This document shows, one piece after another, positions 50,959 through 60,772 of a stretch of 64,000 nucleotides of DNA. The stretch comes from RGIG9041 sp045657265 (GTDB lineage Bacteria > Bacillota > Clostridia > Oscillospirales > QAKW01). The stretch's first letter is position 1, and each line of letters begins with the position of its first letter. Location of the stretch: contig JAZOSU010000017.1 in assembly GCA_045657265.1 (NCBI GenBank), forward strand, positions 1 through 64,000, written 5' to 3'. The position numbers and the translations under genes are program-made. A model generated the notes under the pieces. It did no database searches. It was given only the letters and a program-made list of their open reading frames with translations, and was not told the origin of the DNA.

Positions 50959-53900
50959 TTATTTATCAAGTTTATGGCATTTTGCTACAATTGTTGCAAC
51001 CTCAGCTCTTGTTATGTTAGCTGTAGGATTAAGTTTGCCGTTTGAACCTTCAATAATACCGGCTTTTACAACAGCTTTTGTTTCAGCAAGTGCCCATGAA
51101 GCAACTTTACCTGCATCTGAGAATTTAGAGAGGCTGTAGCTTGAAGCATCTTTCAAATCAAGCTTGAGTATTCCTGCTATGGCAACTATAAATTCCTGAC
51201 GGGTAATAGGAGCTGTAGGATTAAAGTTACCTTCCGCATCACCTATCATAGAACCGAGAGCATATGCTGCTTTTACATAGTTGTATGACCATTCGGGAAT
51301 GTCATTAGCATCTTCAAATACTGATGAAACAGGAACGTTTCTGAATGAATAAGGTTCAATACCCATCATAGAACAAAGAAATGCTGCAACTTCCTGACGT
51401 GTCGTTTGCTGATTAGGCATAAAGTAAAATTTGCCTGTATTTATATCCTGCTGACCTGATACAAGACCGAGAGCACTTGCTTTATCTATATAAGCTTTTG
51501 CCCAATGTGATGAAGCAACGTCAGCGAATTTTGTAGCGCCATCAACACCTTCTTTTTTAAGAATTACAAGATAATTGTTAGGAACACCTGTTTCAGATGT
51601 TACTGTCATATAGAAATAAGATTTTTTAGCTGAGTTACCAAGCTGGAATGTACGAACCTCAACGTCTCTCTTATTAACTTTTTTATAAGTAATCGACGGC
51701 TCAACAGCAAAGGTTCTGTTTTCGTCTGCGTAAACTACAACGTCAGCAAATACGTCAGTATCAAAATGAGCGTTTACAACAGAAAGTGTGCTTGATGCCG
51801 GAATAGTAATAACGTTATCCACTATCTCAGCATTTGGAATACCTGTTACACCGTAAACAAGGTTATCCGCTGATTTTGTATCATTGTACATACTGAGAAC
51901 GTAAAGCTGTTCGTAGCCGAATTTACTTACAACTTTAACGTAATACTCTGATTCAGCATCCGCAATAGAAACTGCTTTCGATTTTTCGCTTGATGAGATT
52001 TCTTTTTTGAGAGCTTTGTCAGAGTAGATAGTATATGTTGCGCCTGGTGTTACGTTGAATTTGAATTCAACTTCAGAAACCATAATGTCCGTACGGTATG
52101 TCACACGTTTTCTACCATTATATATAGTAATGTTTTCTAAAGGTGACTGGGCAAAAAAGATTCTTGCATCGTAATCATCAGAACCTGTTCTGTTAAATGT
52201 CAGTTTATATTTTGCTACGTTCTTTCCATCACCTGATGTAACAGCTGCGTAAATAACAGTTGATTGATCAGGTTTCATATAGAATGTAGAATCTGCATAT
52301 TCTTTTTTAAGTTCTTCATCTAAATAAAGTTTATAAGAAGCTGATGGCGAAACCACAAGTTTGAATGGGAAATAAACGTTTGATGTATCAAGTGTTACTG
52401 TGATATCTTTGTCATTTTTAACAACTGCTGAATATACTAAGTCTTTGCCTGTGTCTTTGTCTGTATAGGTTATTTCTTTAAGCTCATTTTTAGTTTTGTC
52501 AGTTTCAGCTATTATAGAAACGCTGTATTTTGTAGATACTTTTGTTTCGGTATTTGTAGCTACGATATACGCTCTTGTAATATCGTCGGTTACAAAAAGT
52601 TTTCCGTCTTGAAGTTCTTTTTCCAAAAGGAAATCAGCATATACTTTATACTGTATATTCTTACCTGTAACTATTTTGGAAATGTCAACTTTTTCTACGC
52701 CTTTTTTAACTCTTGCAACGATAGCGTTATCTGCATTGCTGATTGTAATACCGTCTGCATCAAATCCGCCGGCAACTATATCTGTTTCAGCTCCGGGTTC
52801 AAGATTTACAACTGCACTCTGTATACGTGTTCCTTCACCGTAGAACGGAACATAGTTGAGATAGTAAGGCATTGAAACAAAGCTTACTATTGTACTTGAA
52901 ATTGAGAAAAGGCTGTCGCTGTATGGGATAGGTTTCTCTGCACCGATACCGCCTGAACATTCACCATAAAAGTTTTGAGAAGCATCTATTGTACCTACGA
53001 GAGTAGAATTAATTACAGTATTGCCGCTTGAATTCTGGAATAAGAACTGGTTATTTACAATGGAAACCTTATAATTAATTGTTTTACCCTGTGTACTGTC
53101 TGCACCTTTTATGCTGATAGGTGTAACACCTGAAGGGATACTATGGAACAGGTTATCACTTATGTATGTTTTACATCCTGTATCCGTATGAGCTGCGCCT
53201 GAAGACATTTCAGGAAGGAAATACAGGTTAATGTTACATTTTGCCGATGAACCAGATTTATAGAAAATGTTATTCTGAATACGTTTGTAGTCAAGATTTG
53301 CACCGAAAGAACCGTTCTGATATGTAAACTCAATGCTGTGTGCGCAGTTATTAAAAACGTTATTTTTAATAGAAACAAGTGATTCTATACCGCCGTTGTT
53401 ACCTGTTGATGTAAGCCACAGAGATTTACCTGTTGAATTCTGAAAATAGTTGTCTTCAAAAGTTACACCATTCATAGCGCCACCGCCGATAAACGCAACG
53501 GAAGAGTTATTAATGACACGGTTATTTTTCATTACGCTGATATCGTTATATCCACGATTGAAGTCAACACCGAATTCGCTGCTAATGCCTGTGAGGATGT
53601 TGTTTGTAAAGTAAATGTTTGTTACACGTTTCTCTGAAACAGAAGGCTGAATACAACCTTTTTTTGTAAGAGTTATACCATCGATAGTAATGTTGCAACC
53701 TGATGTAGTCCATGACCATGTAGCTGTAATTTTTGTTTCAAGTGTTTCATCCTGACGAGCTTTGTTCAAAGGCATTTCAAATGTTTTATAATTTAAAGCA
53801 CCGTTAGGGCAAATGCCCGCATAGTTACCATAAAACTTGATACCTCTTTTTGAAACGCTTATTCCTTCGTTATATTCGCCGGGGCCTATTTTAATTATAC

Positions 53901-54252
53901 TGTTAGGAAGAGCTGCCGCAAAAGCTGCTTTAAGGCTTGAAAAAGCGTTTATGCCTTTCTGAGCCCAATAATATTCGTCGTCTGCTTTGCCTTCCTTAAC
54001 GCCGTAGTTAAGATAAACCTTTTCTCCATCTCCGGCGCTTTTCCAACTTTCAGCATTACAAACGTAAATAACGCCTGTGGAAACGTTAGTGCTGAATTTG
54101 GGTGCTTTGTCCAGCGGAACAAAAGGTCTGAAACAGAACTTGTCAGTTGCTTCAGAAGTTTCTTCTGCGCTTACTGTAAAGCATGTTCCAAGCATAGTGA
54201 ACAACATTACAGTCATTATAAGCACTGACAGGATTTTTTTAGTTTTAATCAT
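50959..54252 (-). CDS. Secreted beta-helix and cadherin-like protein with three SLH domains
   Basis: A 1097-residue surface protein. The signal peptide is about 1-29 (ending VSAEE). A right-handed beta-helix/pectate-lyase-like region (about 85-450) holds repeats such as FTNNILTGISSEF and IKNNVFNNCAHSI. Next come several cadherin-like or Ig-like modules, each built around VSPSASYKLYLDEELKKEY-like text (about 500-900). Three SLH domains are at the end (about 915-1097; KFADVASSHWAKAYID, SVFEDANDIPEWSY, KFSDAGKVASWAL). The beta-helix may bind or cut polysaccharide, but no catalytic residues can be set from the text. The promoter is at 54307-54335. Confidence 0.88.
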   Translation of the reverse strand: MIKTKKILSVLIMTVMLFTMLGTCFTVSAEETSEATDKFCFRPFVPLDKAPKFSTNVSTGVIYVCNAESWKSAGDGEKVYLNYGVKEGKADDEYYWAQKGINAFSSLKAAFAAALPNSIIKIGPGEYNEGISVSKRGIKFYGNYAGICPNGALNYKTFEMPLNKARQDETLETKITATWSWTTSGCNITIDGITLTKKGCIQPSVSEKRVTNIYFTNNILTGISSEFGVDFNRGYNDISVMKNNRVINNSSVAFIGGGAMNGVTFEDNYFQNSTGKSLWLTSTGNNGGIESLVSIKNNVFNNCAHSIEFTYQNGSFGANLDYKRIQNNIFYKSGSSAKCNINLYFLPEMSSGAAHTDTGCKTYISDNLFHSIPSGVTPISIKGADSTQGKTINYKVSIVNNQFLFQNSSGNTVINSTLVGTIDASQNFYGECSGGIGAEKPIPYSDSLFSISSTIVSFVSMPYYLNYVPFYGEGTRIQSAVVNLEPGAETDIVAGGFDADGITISNADNAIVARVKKGVEKVDISKIVTGKNIQYKVYADFLLEKELQDGKLFVTDDITRAYIVATNTETKVSTKYSVSIIAETDKTKNELKEITYTDKDTGKDLVYSAVVKNDKDITVTLDTSNVYFPFKLVVSPSASYKLYLDEELKKEYADSTFYMKPDQSTVIYAAVTSGDGKNVAKYKLTFNRTGSDDYDARIFFAQSPLENITIYNGRKRVTYRTDIMVSEVEFKFNVTPGATYTIYSDKALKKEISSSEKSKAVSIADAESEYYVKVVSKFGYEQLYVLSMYNDTKSADNLVYGVTGIPNAEIVDNVITIPASSTLSVVNAHFDTDVFADVVVYADENRTFAVEPSITYKKVNKRDVEVRTFQLGNSAKKSYFYMTVTSETGVPNNYLVILKKEGVDGATKFADVASSHWAKAYIDKASALGLVSGQQDINTGKFYFMPNQQTTRQEVAAFLCSMMGIEPYSFRNVPVSSVFEDANDIPEWSYNYVKAAYALGSMIGDAEGNFNPTAPITRQEFIVAIAGILKLDLKDASSYSLSKFSDAGKVASWALAETKAVVKAGIIEGSNGKLNPTANITRAEVATIVAKCHKLDK

Positions 54253-54306
54253 AGTGCGTTAACCTCCCAAGTGGTTTCCCATTAATAATTAATATTACAC
54301 GAATTT

Positions 54307-54335
54307 ATTATATTTTATAACGTCATAAAAGTCAA
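54307..54335 (-). promoter_or_regulatory. Sigma-A promoter of the beta-helix/SLH gene
   Basis: On the minus strand TTGACT (54335-54330), 17-bp spacer and TATAAT (54312-54307). A leader of about 48 bases follows, with a GGGAGGT site. Confidence 0.8.
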
Positions 54336-54402
54336 TGACATTATGCTGATTTTAAAGTTTTAGTCATTTTTCATAATTTATAACTTTGGCTTTTGTTTAA
54401 AT

Positions 54403-55614
54403 TTATGCTCTCATAATGTCTCCTGCTTTTATTTCAAAAGGCATTTTTACAAAAAAGTGCATATACGGATGCGGACAGTTTTCTATTTCCTCGCCTTTCT
54501 GATTCTGCATATTGTCTATAACAAAAGGCACTCCTGTTTTGCCCGGTGACAGAATTTCCGCATTCATGCCCACTTCCGCTTTGTTTTTTTGCACAAACTC
54601 GGCAATTCCCGTTTCTTTATCAAAACCTACGCAGTCGGCAAGATACGCTCTTGCCTCAAGATATCCGAAATTTTCAGCAACCTTTGCATCATCCATAGGT
54701 TTATCAAAAAAGAATCCTGTATCATATTCTCTGTGAGATACGCTTTCAAGCTCTCTTTGAAGCATAGGGTCAAAGCTATAGCTTTCGGGGTTCTCAAGAT
54801 ATCTGTCAATAGCAATTCTGTACGCATTGGCAGTTACTGCGGCGTAGTATACGCTTTTCATACGTCCTTCAATTTTAAAGCTGGTTATACCGCTGTTTAT
54901 AAGTTCGGGAATATGCTCTATCATACACAAATCTTTCGAGCCAAATAAAAACGTACCCTGCTCTTCCTGTTCCATAGTAAGAGGCATTTCGGGCCTTTTT
55001 TCTTCGCAGATATTAAATATCCAGCGGCAAGGCTGAGCGCAAGCGCCCCTGTTTGCATCACGTTTTGTAAAATGGTTTGATATAAGACATCTTCCACTGT
55101 ATGAAATACACATAGCGCCATGAATAAACGCCTCAAGTTCAAGTTCAGAAGGTGTATTTTCACGTATGTTTTTTATCTCTTTAAAAGTAAGCTCACGGCT
55201 GAGCACTATTCTTTTTGCGCCAAGCTGATAATACATATTCGCCGCACGTGCAGAAACAACAGATGCCTGTGTAGAAATATGTATTTCTCTTTCGGGACTG
55301 ATTTCTTTAACTAAAGACAGCACACCCATATCAGCAATAATGTAAGCATCAAAAGGAATATTTTTTATGTCATTTAAATACTTTTCAAGCATAGGATATT
55401 CATTCGGATGAGGCATAGTGTTAAGAGTAAGATATGCTTTTTTTCCTCTCTCGTGACAGTATTCTACCGCCTGTGAAAGTTCTTCAAGAGTAAAGCACCC
55501 TGCCGCCGCTCTCATACCAAACATCTGTCCTGCAAGATATACCGCATCAGCGCCGTAAAGAATAGCGGCGCGCAGTTTTTCAAAATTACCTGCCGGTGAT
55601 AAAAGTTCTATCAT
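54403..55614 (-). CDS. Peptidase U32 family protein (YrrO/RlhA-like)
   Basis: A 403-residue U32-family protein. The start IELLSPAGNFEKLRAAILYGADAVYLAG is typical. The family signature around EAFIHGAMCISYSGRCLIS and the Cys-rich ANRGACAQPCRW are clear, along with FGSKDLCMIEHIPELI and SFKIEGRMKS. Members such as RlhA, TrhP and YrrO modify RNA (5-hydroxylation of uridine or cytidine) rather than cut collagen, as was first claimed. It overlaps the TSCPD gene by 4 bases and is last in the lepA-side operon. Confidence 0.92.
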   Translation of the reverse strand: MIELLSPAGNFEKLRAAILYGADAVYLAGQMFGMRAAAGCFTLEELSQAVEYCHERGKKAYLTLNTMPHPNEYPMLEKYLNDIKNIPFDAYIIADMGVLSLVKEISPEREIHISTQASVVSARAANMYYQLGAKRIVLSRELTFKEIKNIRENTPSELELEAFIHGAMCISYSGRCLISNHFTKRDANRGACAQPCRWIFNICEEKRPEMPLTMEQEEQGTFLFGSKDLCMIEHIPELINSGITSFKIEGRMKSVYYAAVTANAYRIAIDRYLENPESYSFDPMLQRELESVSHREYDTGFFFDKPMDDAKVAENFGYLEARAYLADCVGFDKETGIAEFVQKNKAEVGMNAEILSPGKTGVPFVIDNMQNQKGEEIENCPHPYMHFFVKMPFEIKAGDIMRA

Positions 55615-55871
55615 TGTTGTTCCTCTTTTTCAAGCATTTCGGTAAGAGCTTTTGCAAGTTGGTCGGGGCAGGACGTTGATTTGTAACCGCAGACAATCCC
55701 CTCAAGTCTGTCAATAGCTTCCGTTGCTTTCATATTTTCAACAAGAGCGCATATGCCCTGAGTATTTCCGTTACATCCGCCCTCAAATTCACAAGAGCGG
55801 ATAATACCGTCTTCAAGTTCAATTGTAATACTTCTTGAGCAAACGCCCTTGGTTTTATAAGTGTAAGTCAT
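55611..55871 (-). CDS. TIGR03905 family TSCPD-domain protein
   Basis: An 86-residue protein of the TSCPD family. It carries the eponymous TSCPDQLAKAL motif near 66-76 and cysteines at CSRS, CEFEGGCNG, CALV and VCGYKS. TSCPD domains also occur at the C-terminus of class II ribonucleotide reductases; the free form is of unknown function, and the cysteines suggest a metal. The ATG at 55871 (AAGGAA site) overlaps the hemW stop by 1-4 bases. It is in one operon with hemW and the U32 gene. Confidence 0.88.
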   Translation of the reverse strand: MTYTYKTKGVCSRSITIELEDGIIRSCEFEGGCNGNTQGICALVENMKATEAIDRLEGIVCGYKSTSCPDQLAKALTEMLEKEEQQ

Positions 55872-55873
55872 AT

Positions 55874-56947
55874 TTAACATTCCTTTGCTATGATATCTGA
55901 AATTATTGTATTAGAAAGGTAAAAACCTTTGTCAGTAAGTTTAAGCTTTCCATTTTCGGCTGTAGCAAAACCGCATTTGCACAGCTTATCTATATACCTC
56001 GCACTATTTGGCAGCAAAGATAAATCAATGCCTTTATCCGTGCGTAAATATAACATAACTTTCTCAAAAAACGGATCTGTAATTTCTTCCTTGTAATCAA
56101 AATCGAAGCCTTGCCTGTTTATAAACGCATCTACGTCAGAGTCAAAACTGCATCTCACGTCGCCTATTTTTGAATGAGCCGAGGGACCCAGACCGAGATA
56201 ATCGGTGCCTGTCCAATAACTACTGTTATGTCTGCTTTCAAACCCTTTTTTTGCAAAGTTTGAAATTTCATAATGCCCATATCCGTTGTCTTTCAGATAC
56301 GCACATATATCGTAGTACATTTTCTGTTGAATTTCCTCATTCGGAACTTCCGTATTCTCACTATACAAAGGAGTACCTTTCTCAACTTGAAGATTGTAAC
56401 AGGATATATGCGGTATGTCATAATCCACAAGGGTTTTCACGCTTTTTAAAAGACTGTTTCGCGTTTGATTTGGCAGTCCGAAAATAATGTCGCAACTTAT
56501 ATTTTCAAAGCCTTGTTTTTTAGCGTTTTCAATAGCTTTTTTTGCCGCAGCTTCATCGTGAAGTCTTCCTACGGAGAACAATTCTGCATTTTCAAAAGAC
56601 TGTATTCCTATTGAAAGTCTGTTTATTTTATTAAATTTTACAGTCTTTAAAAATTCTTCGCTGACACTTTCCGGATTACATTCTATAGTTATTTCCGCAT
56701 CATCTGAAACGTTGAATTTCTGATAAATTCCTTCCATAAGTGCGCTTATCTCATCACAGGTCAAAACGCTCGGCGTACCGCCGCCGATATATACCGTAGA
56801 AACAGTTCTGTTTTGAGCTTTTGAATAATAGTCAATACACTTTAAAAGCGCAGACAAATAACTACTCCTTTTATCTGCCACAGAGTAAAAGGAGCAGTAT
56901 TTACATTTTGATTTACAAAAAGGTATGTGAATATATAAAGATATCAT
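55874..56947 (-). CDS. hemW: Radical SAM heme chaperone HemW
   Basis: A 357-residue radical SAM protein, formerly called oxygen-independent coproporphyrinogen oxidase. The cluster cysteines are Cys11, Cys15 and Cys18 in PFCKSKCKYCSF. VYIGGGTPSVL and ECNPESV follow. The HNSSYWTGTDYLGLGPSAHS block marks HemW. HemW proteins bind heme and hand it to partners; they lack the residue set of HemN. It overlaps the GH78 remnant stop as ATGA. In most Bacillota it follows lepA directly; here the remnant lies between. Confidence 0.92.
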   Translation of the reverse strand: MISLYIHIPFCKSKCKYCSFYSVADKRSSYLSALLKCIDYYSKAQNRTVSTVYIGGGTPSVLTCDEISALMEGIYQKFNVSDDAEITIECNPESVSEEFLKTVKFNKINRLSIGIQSFENAELFSVGRLHDEAAAKKAIENAKKQGFENISCDIIFGLPNQTRNSLLKSVKTLVDYDIPHISCYNLQVEKGTPLYSENTEVPNEEIQQKMYYDICAYLKDNGYGHYEISNFAKKGFESRHNSSYWTGTDYLGLGPSAHSKIGDVRCSFDSDVDAFINRQGFDFDYKEEITDPFFEKVMLYLRTDKGIDLSLLPNSARYIDKLCKCGFATAENGKLKLTDKGFYLSNTIISDIIAKEC

Positions 56948-57719
56948 ATTTTAGATTTAAACGTATATTCACCGCCGCCGACTTTGTGTGTATTTCCGTC
57001 AATAATAATATCGGCAGTTGATTTTTCAGGTACGGTGAAATTATAAATTATATTGTCTCCTTGAATTTCCCAACAAGATTTTACAGTCCCTTTTTTAGTA
57101 TCAACCAAAGTTTTTACATAAGAAAGTCTCTTGTCAGCAATAGGTTCAAGGATTATATTTTCGTAACTGGGAGCATTTTCGTCTGTTTTGATACCCGCCA
57201 TAACTCCGTACATCCAGTCGGCGATAGCGCCGTATGCATAGTGGTTATACGAGTTCATAGACTTGCTCCACATTTCGCCTTTTTCATTTATTCTGTCCTA
57301 ATGTTCCCATACTGTTGTGGCGCCCATCTTAACAGAATAGAGCCATGACGGGAATTTGTGGGTCAGCGCAAGGGTATATGCAACATCAGTATTACCTGTC
57401 TCTGTCAAAGCATGAAGAAGATATGCAGTGCCAACAAAGCCTGTTGTAAGAGTATCGCCTGTTTCGTGAACAAGCTTACACAGAAGCTCTCCCACCTTGT
57501 TTTTGTCTTCACAAAGATCAAAGTGAATTGCAAGAACACATGCAGTCTGGGTTCTGTATATAGGAAGTCCATCTTTGAGATAATGATGACGGAACTTTTC
57601 CACTACTTTTTCATATAAAAATTCATAGTGTGAAACGTCTTTACCAAGAACTTTACCCGCTTTAATAACAAGCTTTGTGGATTTGTTATAAAATAAGCAT
57701 CTCTGAACAGATTGGTCAT
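56944..57719 (-). pseudogene. C-terminal remnant of an alpha-L-rhamnosidase (GH78)
   Basis: The remnant covers about 256 codons. It starts with an ATG at 57719 (GAGGT site), 11 bp after lepA: MTNLFRDAYF. Loss of one T at about 57688-57694 shifts the frame to YNKSTKLVIKAGKVLGKD. That frame runs through TGFVGTAYLLHAL and FPSWLYSVKMGATTVWEH to a TAG at 57300-57298, where GH78 has Trp (WExWD). It resumes with MNSYNHYAYGAIADWMY and stops at 56944. GH78 enzymes are about 850-1000 residues, so the N-terminal two thirds, including the general acid region, are absent. One nonsense, one frameshift and a truncation: non-functional. Confidence 0.87.
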
Positions 57720-57729
57720 AAATTTACCT

Positions 57730-59538
57730 CTAATTATCGCTGTCAAGCTTAAGCACAGCCATAAACGCCTCCTGCGGCACCTCAACGGAACCGAGCGAGC
57801 GCATACGTTTTTTACCTTCCTTCTGTTTTTCAAGAAGCTTCTTTTTACGCGTGATGTCACCACCGTAGCATTTTGCAAGTACGTCTTTTCTGAGAGCTTT
57901 TACAGTCTCGCGGGCAATAACCTTTCCTCCGACTGCCGCCTGAATTGGTATTTCAAAAAGCTGTCTCGGTATATGCTCTTTCAGTTTTTCAGCCATTTTT
58001 CGAGCTCTCGGATATGCTTTGTCTGTATGAACAATAAATGACAACGCATCCACTATATCACCGCTGAGAAGTATATCAAGTTTTATAAGTTTTGAAGTTT
58101 TATAATCACTCAGCTCGTAATCTAAAGACGCATAACCTCTCGTTCTTGATTTGAGTGTGTCGAAAAAGTCATAGACTATCTCACCGAGCGGAAGCTCGTA
58201 ATGAATGTTAACTCGGTTTGTATCAAGATAGGTCATATCCTTAAAAACACCTCGTCTGTCCTGACAAAGCTCCATTATGTTACCGACAAATTCCTCGGGT
58301 GCAATAATATCTGCTTTGACATACGGTTCCTGCGTTTCTGCTATTTCTGCAGGGTCTGGATAGTTTGTTGGATTTGAAATATATTCCTCTTCACCGTTTG
58401 TCTTTTTGACAAGATAGGAAACCGACGGGGCGGTAGTTATAATATCAAGCTGAAATTCTCTTTCTATACGCTCCTGAATAATCTCCATATGCAAAAGACC
58501 TAAAAAACCGCAACGGAAACCAAAGCCGAGAGCAGCAGAAGTTTCAGGTTCAAACATAAACGAAGCATCGTTAAGCTTAAGCTTTGCAAGAGCTTCCTTA
58601 AGATCGTCATATTTCGCACCGTCTGCAGGATAAACACCCGAAAATACCATAGGTGTACATTCTTTGTATCCTGCAAGAGGTTTGTTACAAGGCTTATCTG
58701 CATTTGTAACAGTATCACCCACACGGGTGTTTTCAACATTTTTGATAGATGCGGTAAAATATCCGACGTCACCCGCTTCAAGTTTACCTGTAGGCTCAAG
58801 ACCGAGAGGTCTCATAAATCCGCATTCCACAACATCAAACTCAGCGCCTGTTGCCATCATACGTATTTTGTCGCCCACTTTTAAAGTTCCGTCCACCATA
58901 CGTATATAAACTATAACGCCTTTATAACTGTCATAATAACTGTCAAATATAAGAGCGGAAAGAGGAGCATTTTCGTCCCCTTCAGGTGCAGGAATGTTGT
59001 TTACTACCGCTTCAAGAACGTCCTGCATATTGATGTTCATTTTAGCTGATACCAAAGGCGCATCCTCTGCAGGAACACCTATGATATCTTCTATTTCGTG
59101 AATACATCTTTCAGGGTCGGCAGATGGAAGATCGATTTTATTTATAACAGGAACAAGCTCCAGATTATTGTCTATTGCAATGTAAGTATTTGCAAGTGTC
59201 TGCGCTTCTATGCCCTGAGAAGCATCAACTACCAGTACAGCTCCCTCACAAGCCGCAAGAGCGCGTGATACCTCGTAATTGAAGTCCACGTGTCCGGGAG
59301 TGTCAATAAGATTTATTATGTAGTTTTTGCCGTCCTTTGCTTTGTAATCAAGATGAACGGCACGGGCTTTTATGGTAATGCCTCTTTCTCTTTCAAGCTC
59401 CATATTGTCAAGAAGCTGATCCTCCATTTCTCTGGAGGTTACCGCATCGCATATCTCAAGCAGTCTGTCAGCTATAGTTGACTTACCGTGGTCAATATGG
59501 GCAATAATAGAAAAATTTCTGATGTTGTCTTTACTCAT
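57730..59538 (-). CDS. lepA: Elongation factor 4 (LepA)
   Basis: A 602-residue translational GTPase that acts on ribosomes during initiation or stalled elongation. G1 is AHIDHGKST, G3 is DTPGHVDF, and G4 is NKIDLP. The effector region RERGITIKARAV is present. The LepA-specific C-terminal domain (about 490-600) ends with VEVPQEAFMAVLKLDSDN. Its start overlaps the small membrane protein gene by 4 bases. The usual next gene, hemW, is separated by the GH78 remnant. Confidence 0.97.
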   Translation of the reverse strand: MSKDNIRNFSIIAHIDHGKSTIADRLLEICDAVTSREMEDQLLDNMELERERGITIKARAVHLDYKAKDGKNYIINLIDTPGHVDFNYEVSRALAACEGAVLVVDASQGIEAQTLANTYIAIDNNLELVPVINKIDLPSADPERCIHEIEDIIGVPAEDAPLVSAKMNINMQDVLEAVVNNIPAPEGDENAPLSALIFDSYYDSYKGVIVYIRMVDGTLKVGDKIRMMATGAEFDVVECGFMRPLGLEPTGKLEAGDVGYFTASIKNVENTRVGDTVTNADKPCNKPLAGYKECTPMVFSGVYPADGAKYDDLKEALAKLKLNDASFMFEPETSAALGFGFRCGFLGLLHMEIIQERIEREFQLDIITTAPSVSYLVKKTNGEEEYISNPTNYPDPAEIAETQEPYVKADIIAPEEFVGNIMELCQDRRGVFKDMTYLDTNRVNIHYELPLGEIVYDFFDTLKSRTRGYASLDYELSDYKTSKLIKLDILLSGDIVDALSFIVHTDKAYPRARKMAEKLKEHIPRQLFEIPIQAAVGGKVIARETVKALRKDVLAKCYGGDITRKKKLLEKQKEGKKRMRSLGSVEVPQEAFMAVLKLDSDN

Positions 59539-59711
59539 TTTAGATTAATTTCCTCGTTAAGAATGGTAATCACACCGTTTTCAATTTTAAAAACGGTATT
59601 GTTGTCTAAATATCCGGCAACTTTTTTTGAATTTTTATCAACTGTAATCATTGCCGAAAAAGTAGCTATAATTATCACTATAATACACAAAAAATATACT
59701 ATCCTGCGCAT
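59535..59711 (-). CDS. Small single-span membrane protein
   Basis: I do not recognise this 58-residue protein. A single membrane span (about 4-23, VYFLCIIVIIIATFSAM) precedes a 35-residue extracytoplasmic tail rich in polar residues (KKVAGYLDNNTVFKIENG). The ATG at 59711 has a GGGTGA site 6 bases upstream, and its stop overlaps the lepA start by 4 bases. These support a real, translationally coupled gene. Role unknown. Confidence 0.6.
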   Translation of the reverse strand: MRRIVYFLCIIVIIIATFSAMITVDKNSKKVAGYLDNNTVFKIENGVITILNEEINLK

Positions 59712-59750
59712 ATATATCACCCGAGATTATTTTTTGCATATTCAGGATTT

Positions 59751-60623
59751 TTATTCCTCTGTTTTTTCTTCGGGTATCTCGCTAATATATATGTCAAGCT
59801 CAGGCTGTGACGAAGAGTCTGTTTCAACCTGAATTTCAGGTTTTACTATACCGAGTCTGATAATTGCAATAAATGCAAGAAGCATAAACATCACTATCTG
59901 TAACACCCATAAAACTTGTTTGAATGTGTCGTTTGAAAACTCAAAAGCGGTTGCAAACTTGTATACTTCCGATGTCGTAAATATGCCTGCCACCGTAAAA
60001 AACAAAGAAGTAAACGCTTTTAATCTACCTACCGTAATGTCTGCTTTAACGCGAACTGCTACAAAAGAAATCAAAAACAAAGCAAGTGTACAGATGGTAA
60101 GCATTTCTATCTGGATATCACTTCTGTTTGCATATTTAAAACTATCAAAAAACATAACTATCGCACGTGCCAGAGCATATGCCGGCGGAAAAATCCCGAA
60201 AACAGCAGATGCCTTATTTGATGTTTCTTTCATAAGTTCTAAAGCAAATATTCCGAAAAATACCGCCGCAAATAACTCAAATATTCCTATCCAGTCCAAA
60301 ACTTTTGTTGTTATAATACCGCCTATTCTTATCCCCGCATCAACAGCCATAAGACCTGCGGCAATAACAGCTATAAAAGCCGCGGATTTTCCGCCTGTGC
60401 AACAGCTTGCGTCAGCTTTTTCTTTTTTGCCGAGAAAATAATTGATAATTGCTAAGATAACGGCAATTATAATGCCTGCCGTCACCGAATGTTTAAGAAT
60501 AATCTCAGGTATATTTTCACAGGCGTAATATCCCTGAGAATCAATAATAAACAGATGCTGCAGTACTCTCAAAGCGGCGCATACAAACGCAATGACCGCA
60601 GTATATATGAGATTCTTCTTCAA
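59751..60623 (-). CDS. Unidentified polytopic membrane protein
   Basis: I do not recognise this 290-residue protein. It has about eight hydrophobic segments (about 5-24, 47-65, 80-100, 110-130, 140-160, 175-192, 203-222, 238-260). A short cytoplasmic loop contains a Cys pair (KADASCCTGGKS). The tail (about 263-290) is acidic and rich in Ser and Glu. It lies 40 bp before the small membrane protein gene on the same strand and is divergent from prfB. No family motif is clear. Confidence 0.7.
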   Translation of the reverse strand: MKKNLIYTAVIAFVCAALRVLQHLFIIDSQGYYACENIPEIILKHSVTAGIIIAVILAIINYFLGKKEKADASCCTGGKSAAFIAVIAAGLMAVDAGIRIGGIITTKVLDWIGIFELFAAVFFGIFALELMKETSNKASAVFGIFPPAYALARAIVMFFDSFKYANRSDIQIEMLTICTLALFLISFVAVRVKADITVGRLKAFTSLFFTVAGIFTTSEVYKFATAFEFSNDTFKQVLWVLQIVMFMLLAFIAIIRLGIVKPEIQVETDSSSQPELDIYISEIPEEKTEE

Positions 60624-60711
60624 TTTTTATAACACTCCTTTTAGGTAATCAAAAACATTATACTATAGCTTTCCAAAAAAATAAATATGATTTTTTAATT
60701 TTTTATGTCGG

Positions 60712-60740
60712 TTGACAAAAAGGTGTATAGAATATATAAT
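60712..60740 (+). promoter_or_regulatory. Consensus sigma-A promoter of prfB
   Basis: A perfect TTGACA (60712-60717), 17-bp spacer and TATAAT (60735-60740), 32 bases before the ATG. A TAGGTG site lies between. Confidence 0.88.
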
Positions 60741-60772
60741 ATTTAAACTAAATTTTAATTGTAGGTGTACTT

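Noticed and set aside
57603..57878. A 91-residue frame overlapping the lepA end
   Set aside because: Most of it is an alternate frame of lepA; only its last part overlaps the GH78 remnant before the frameshift, and it is annotated there.
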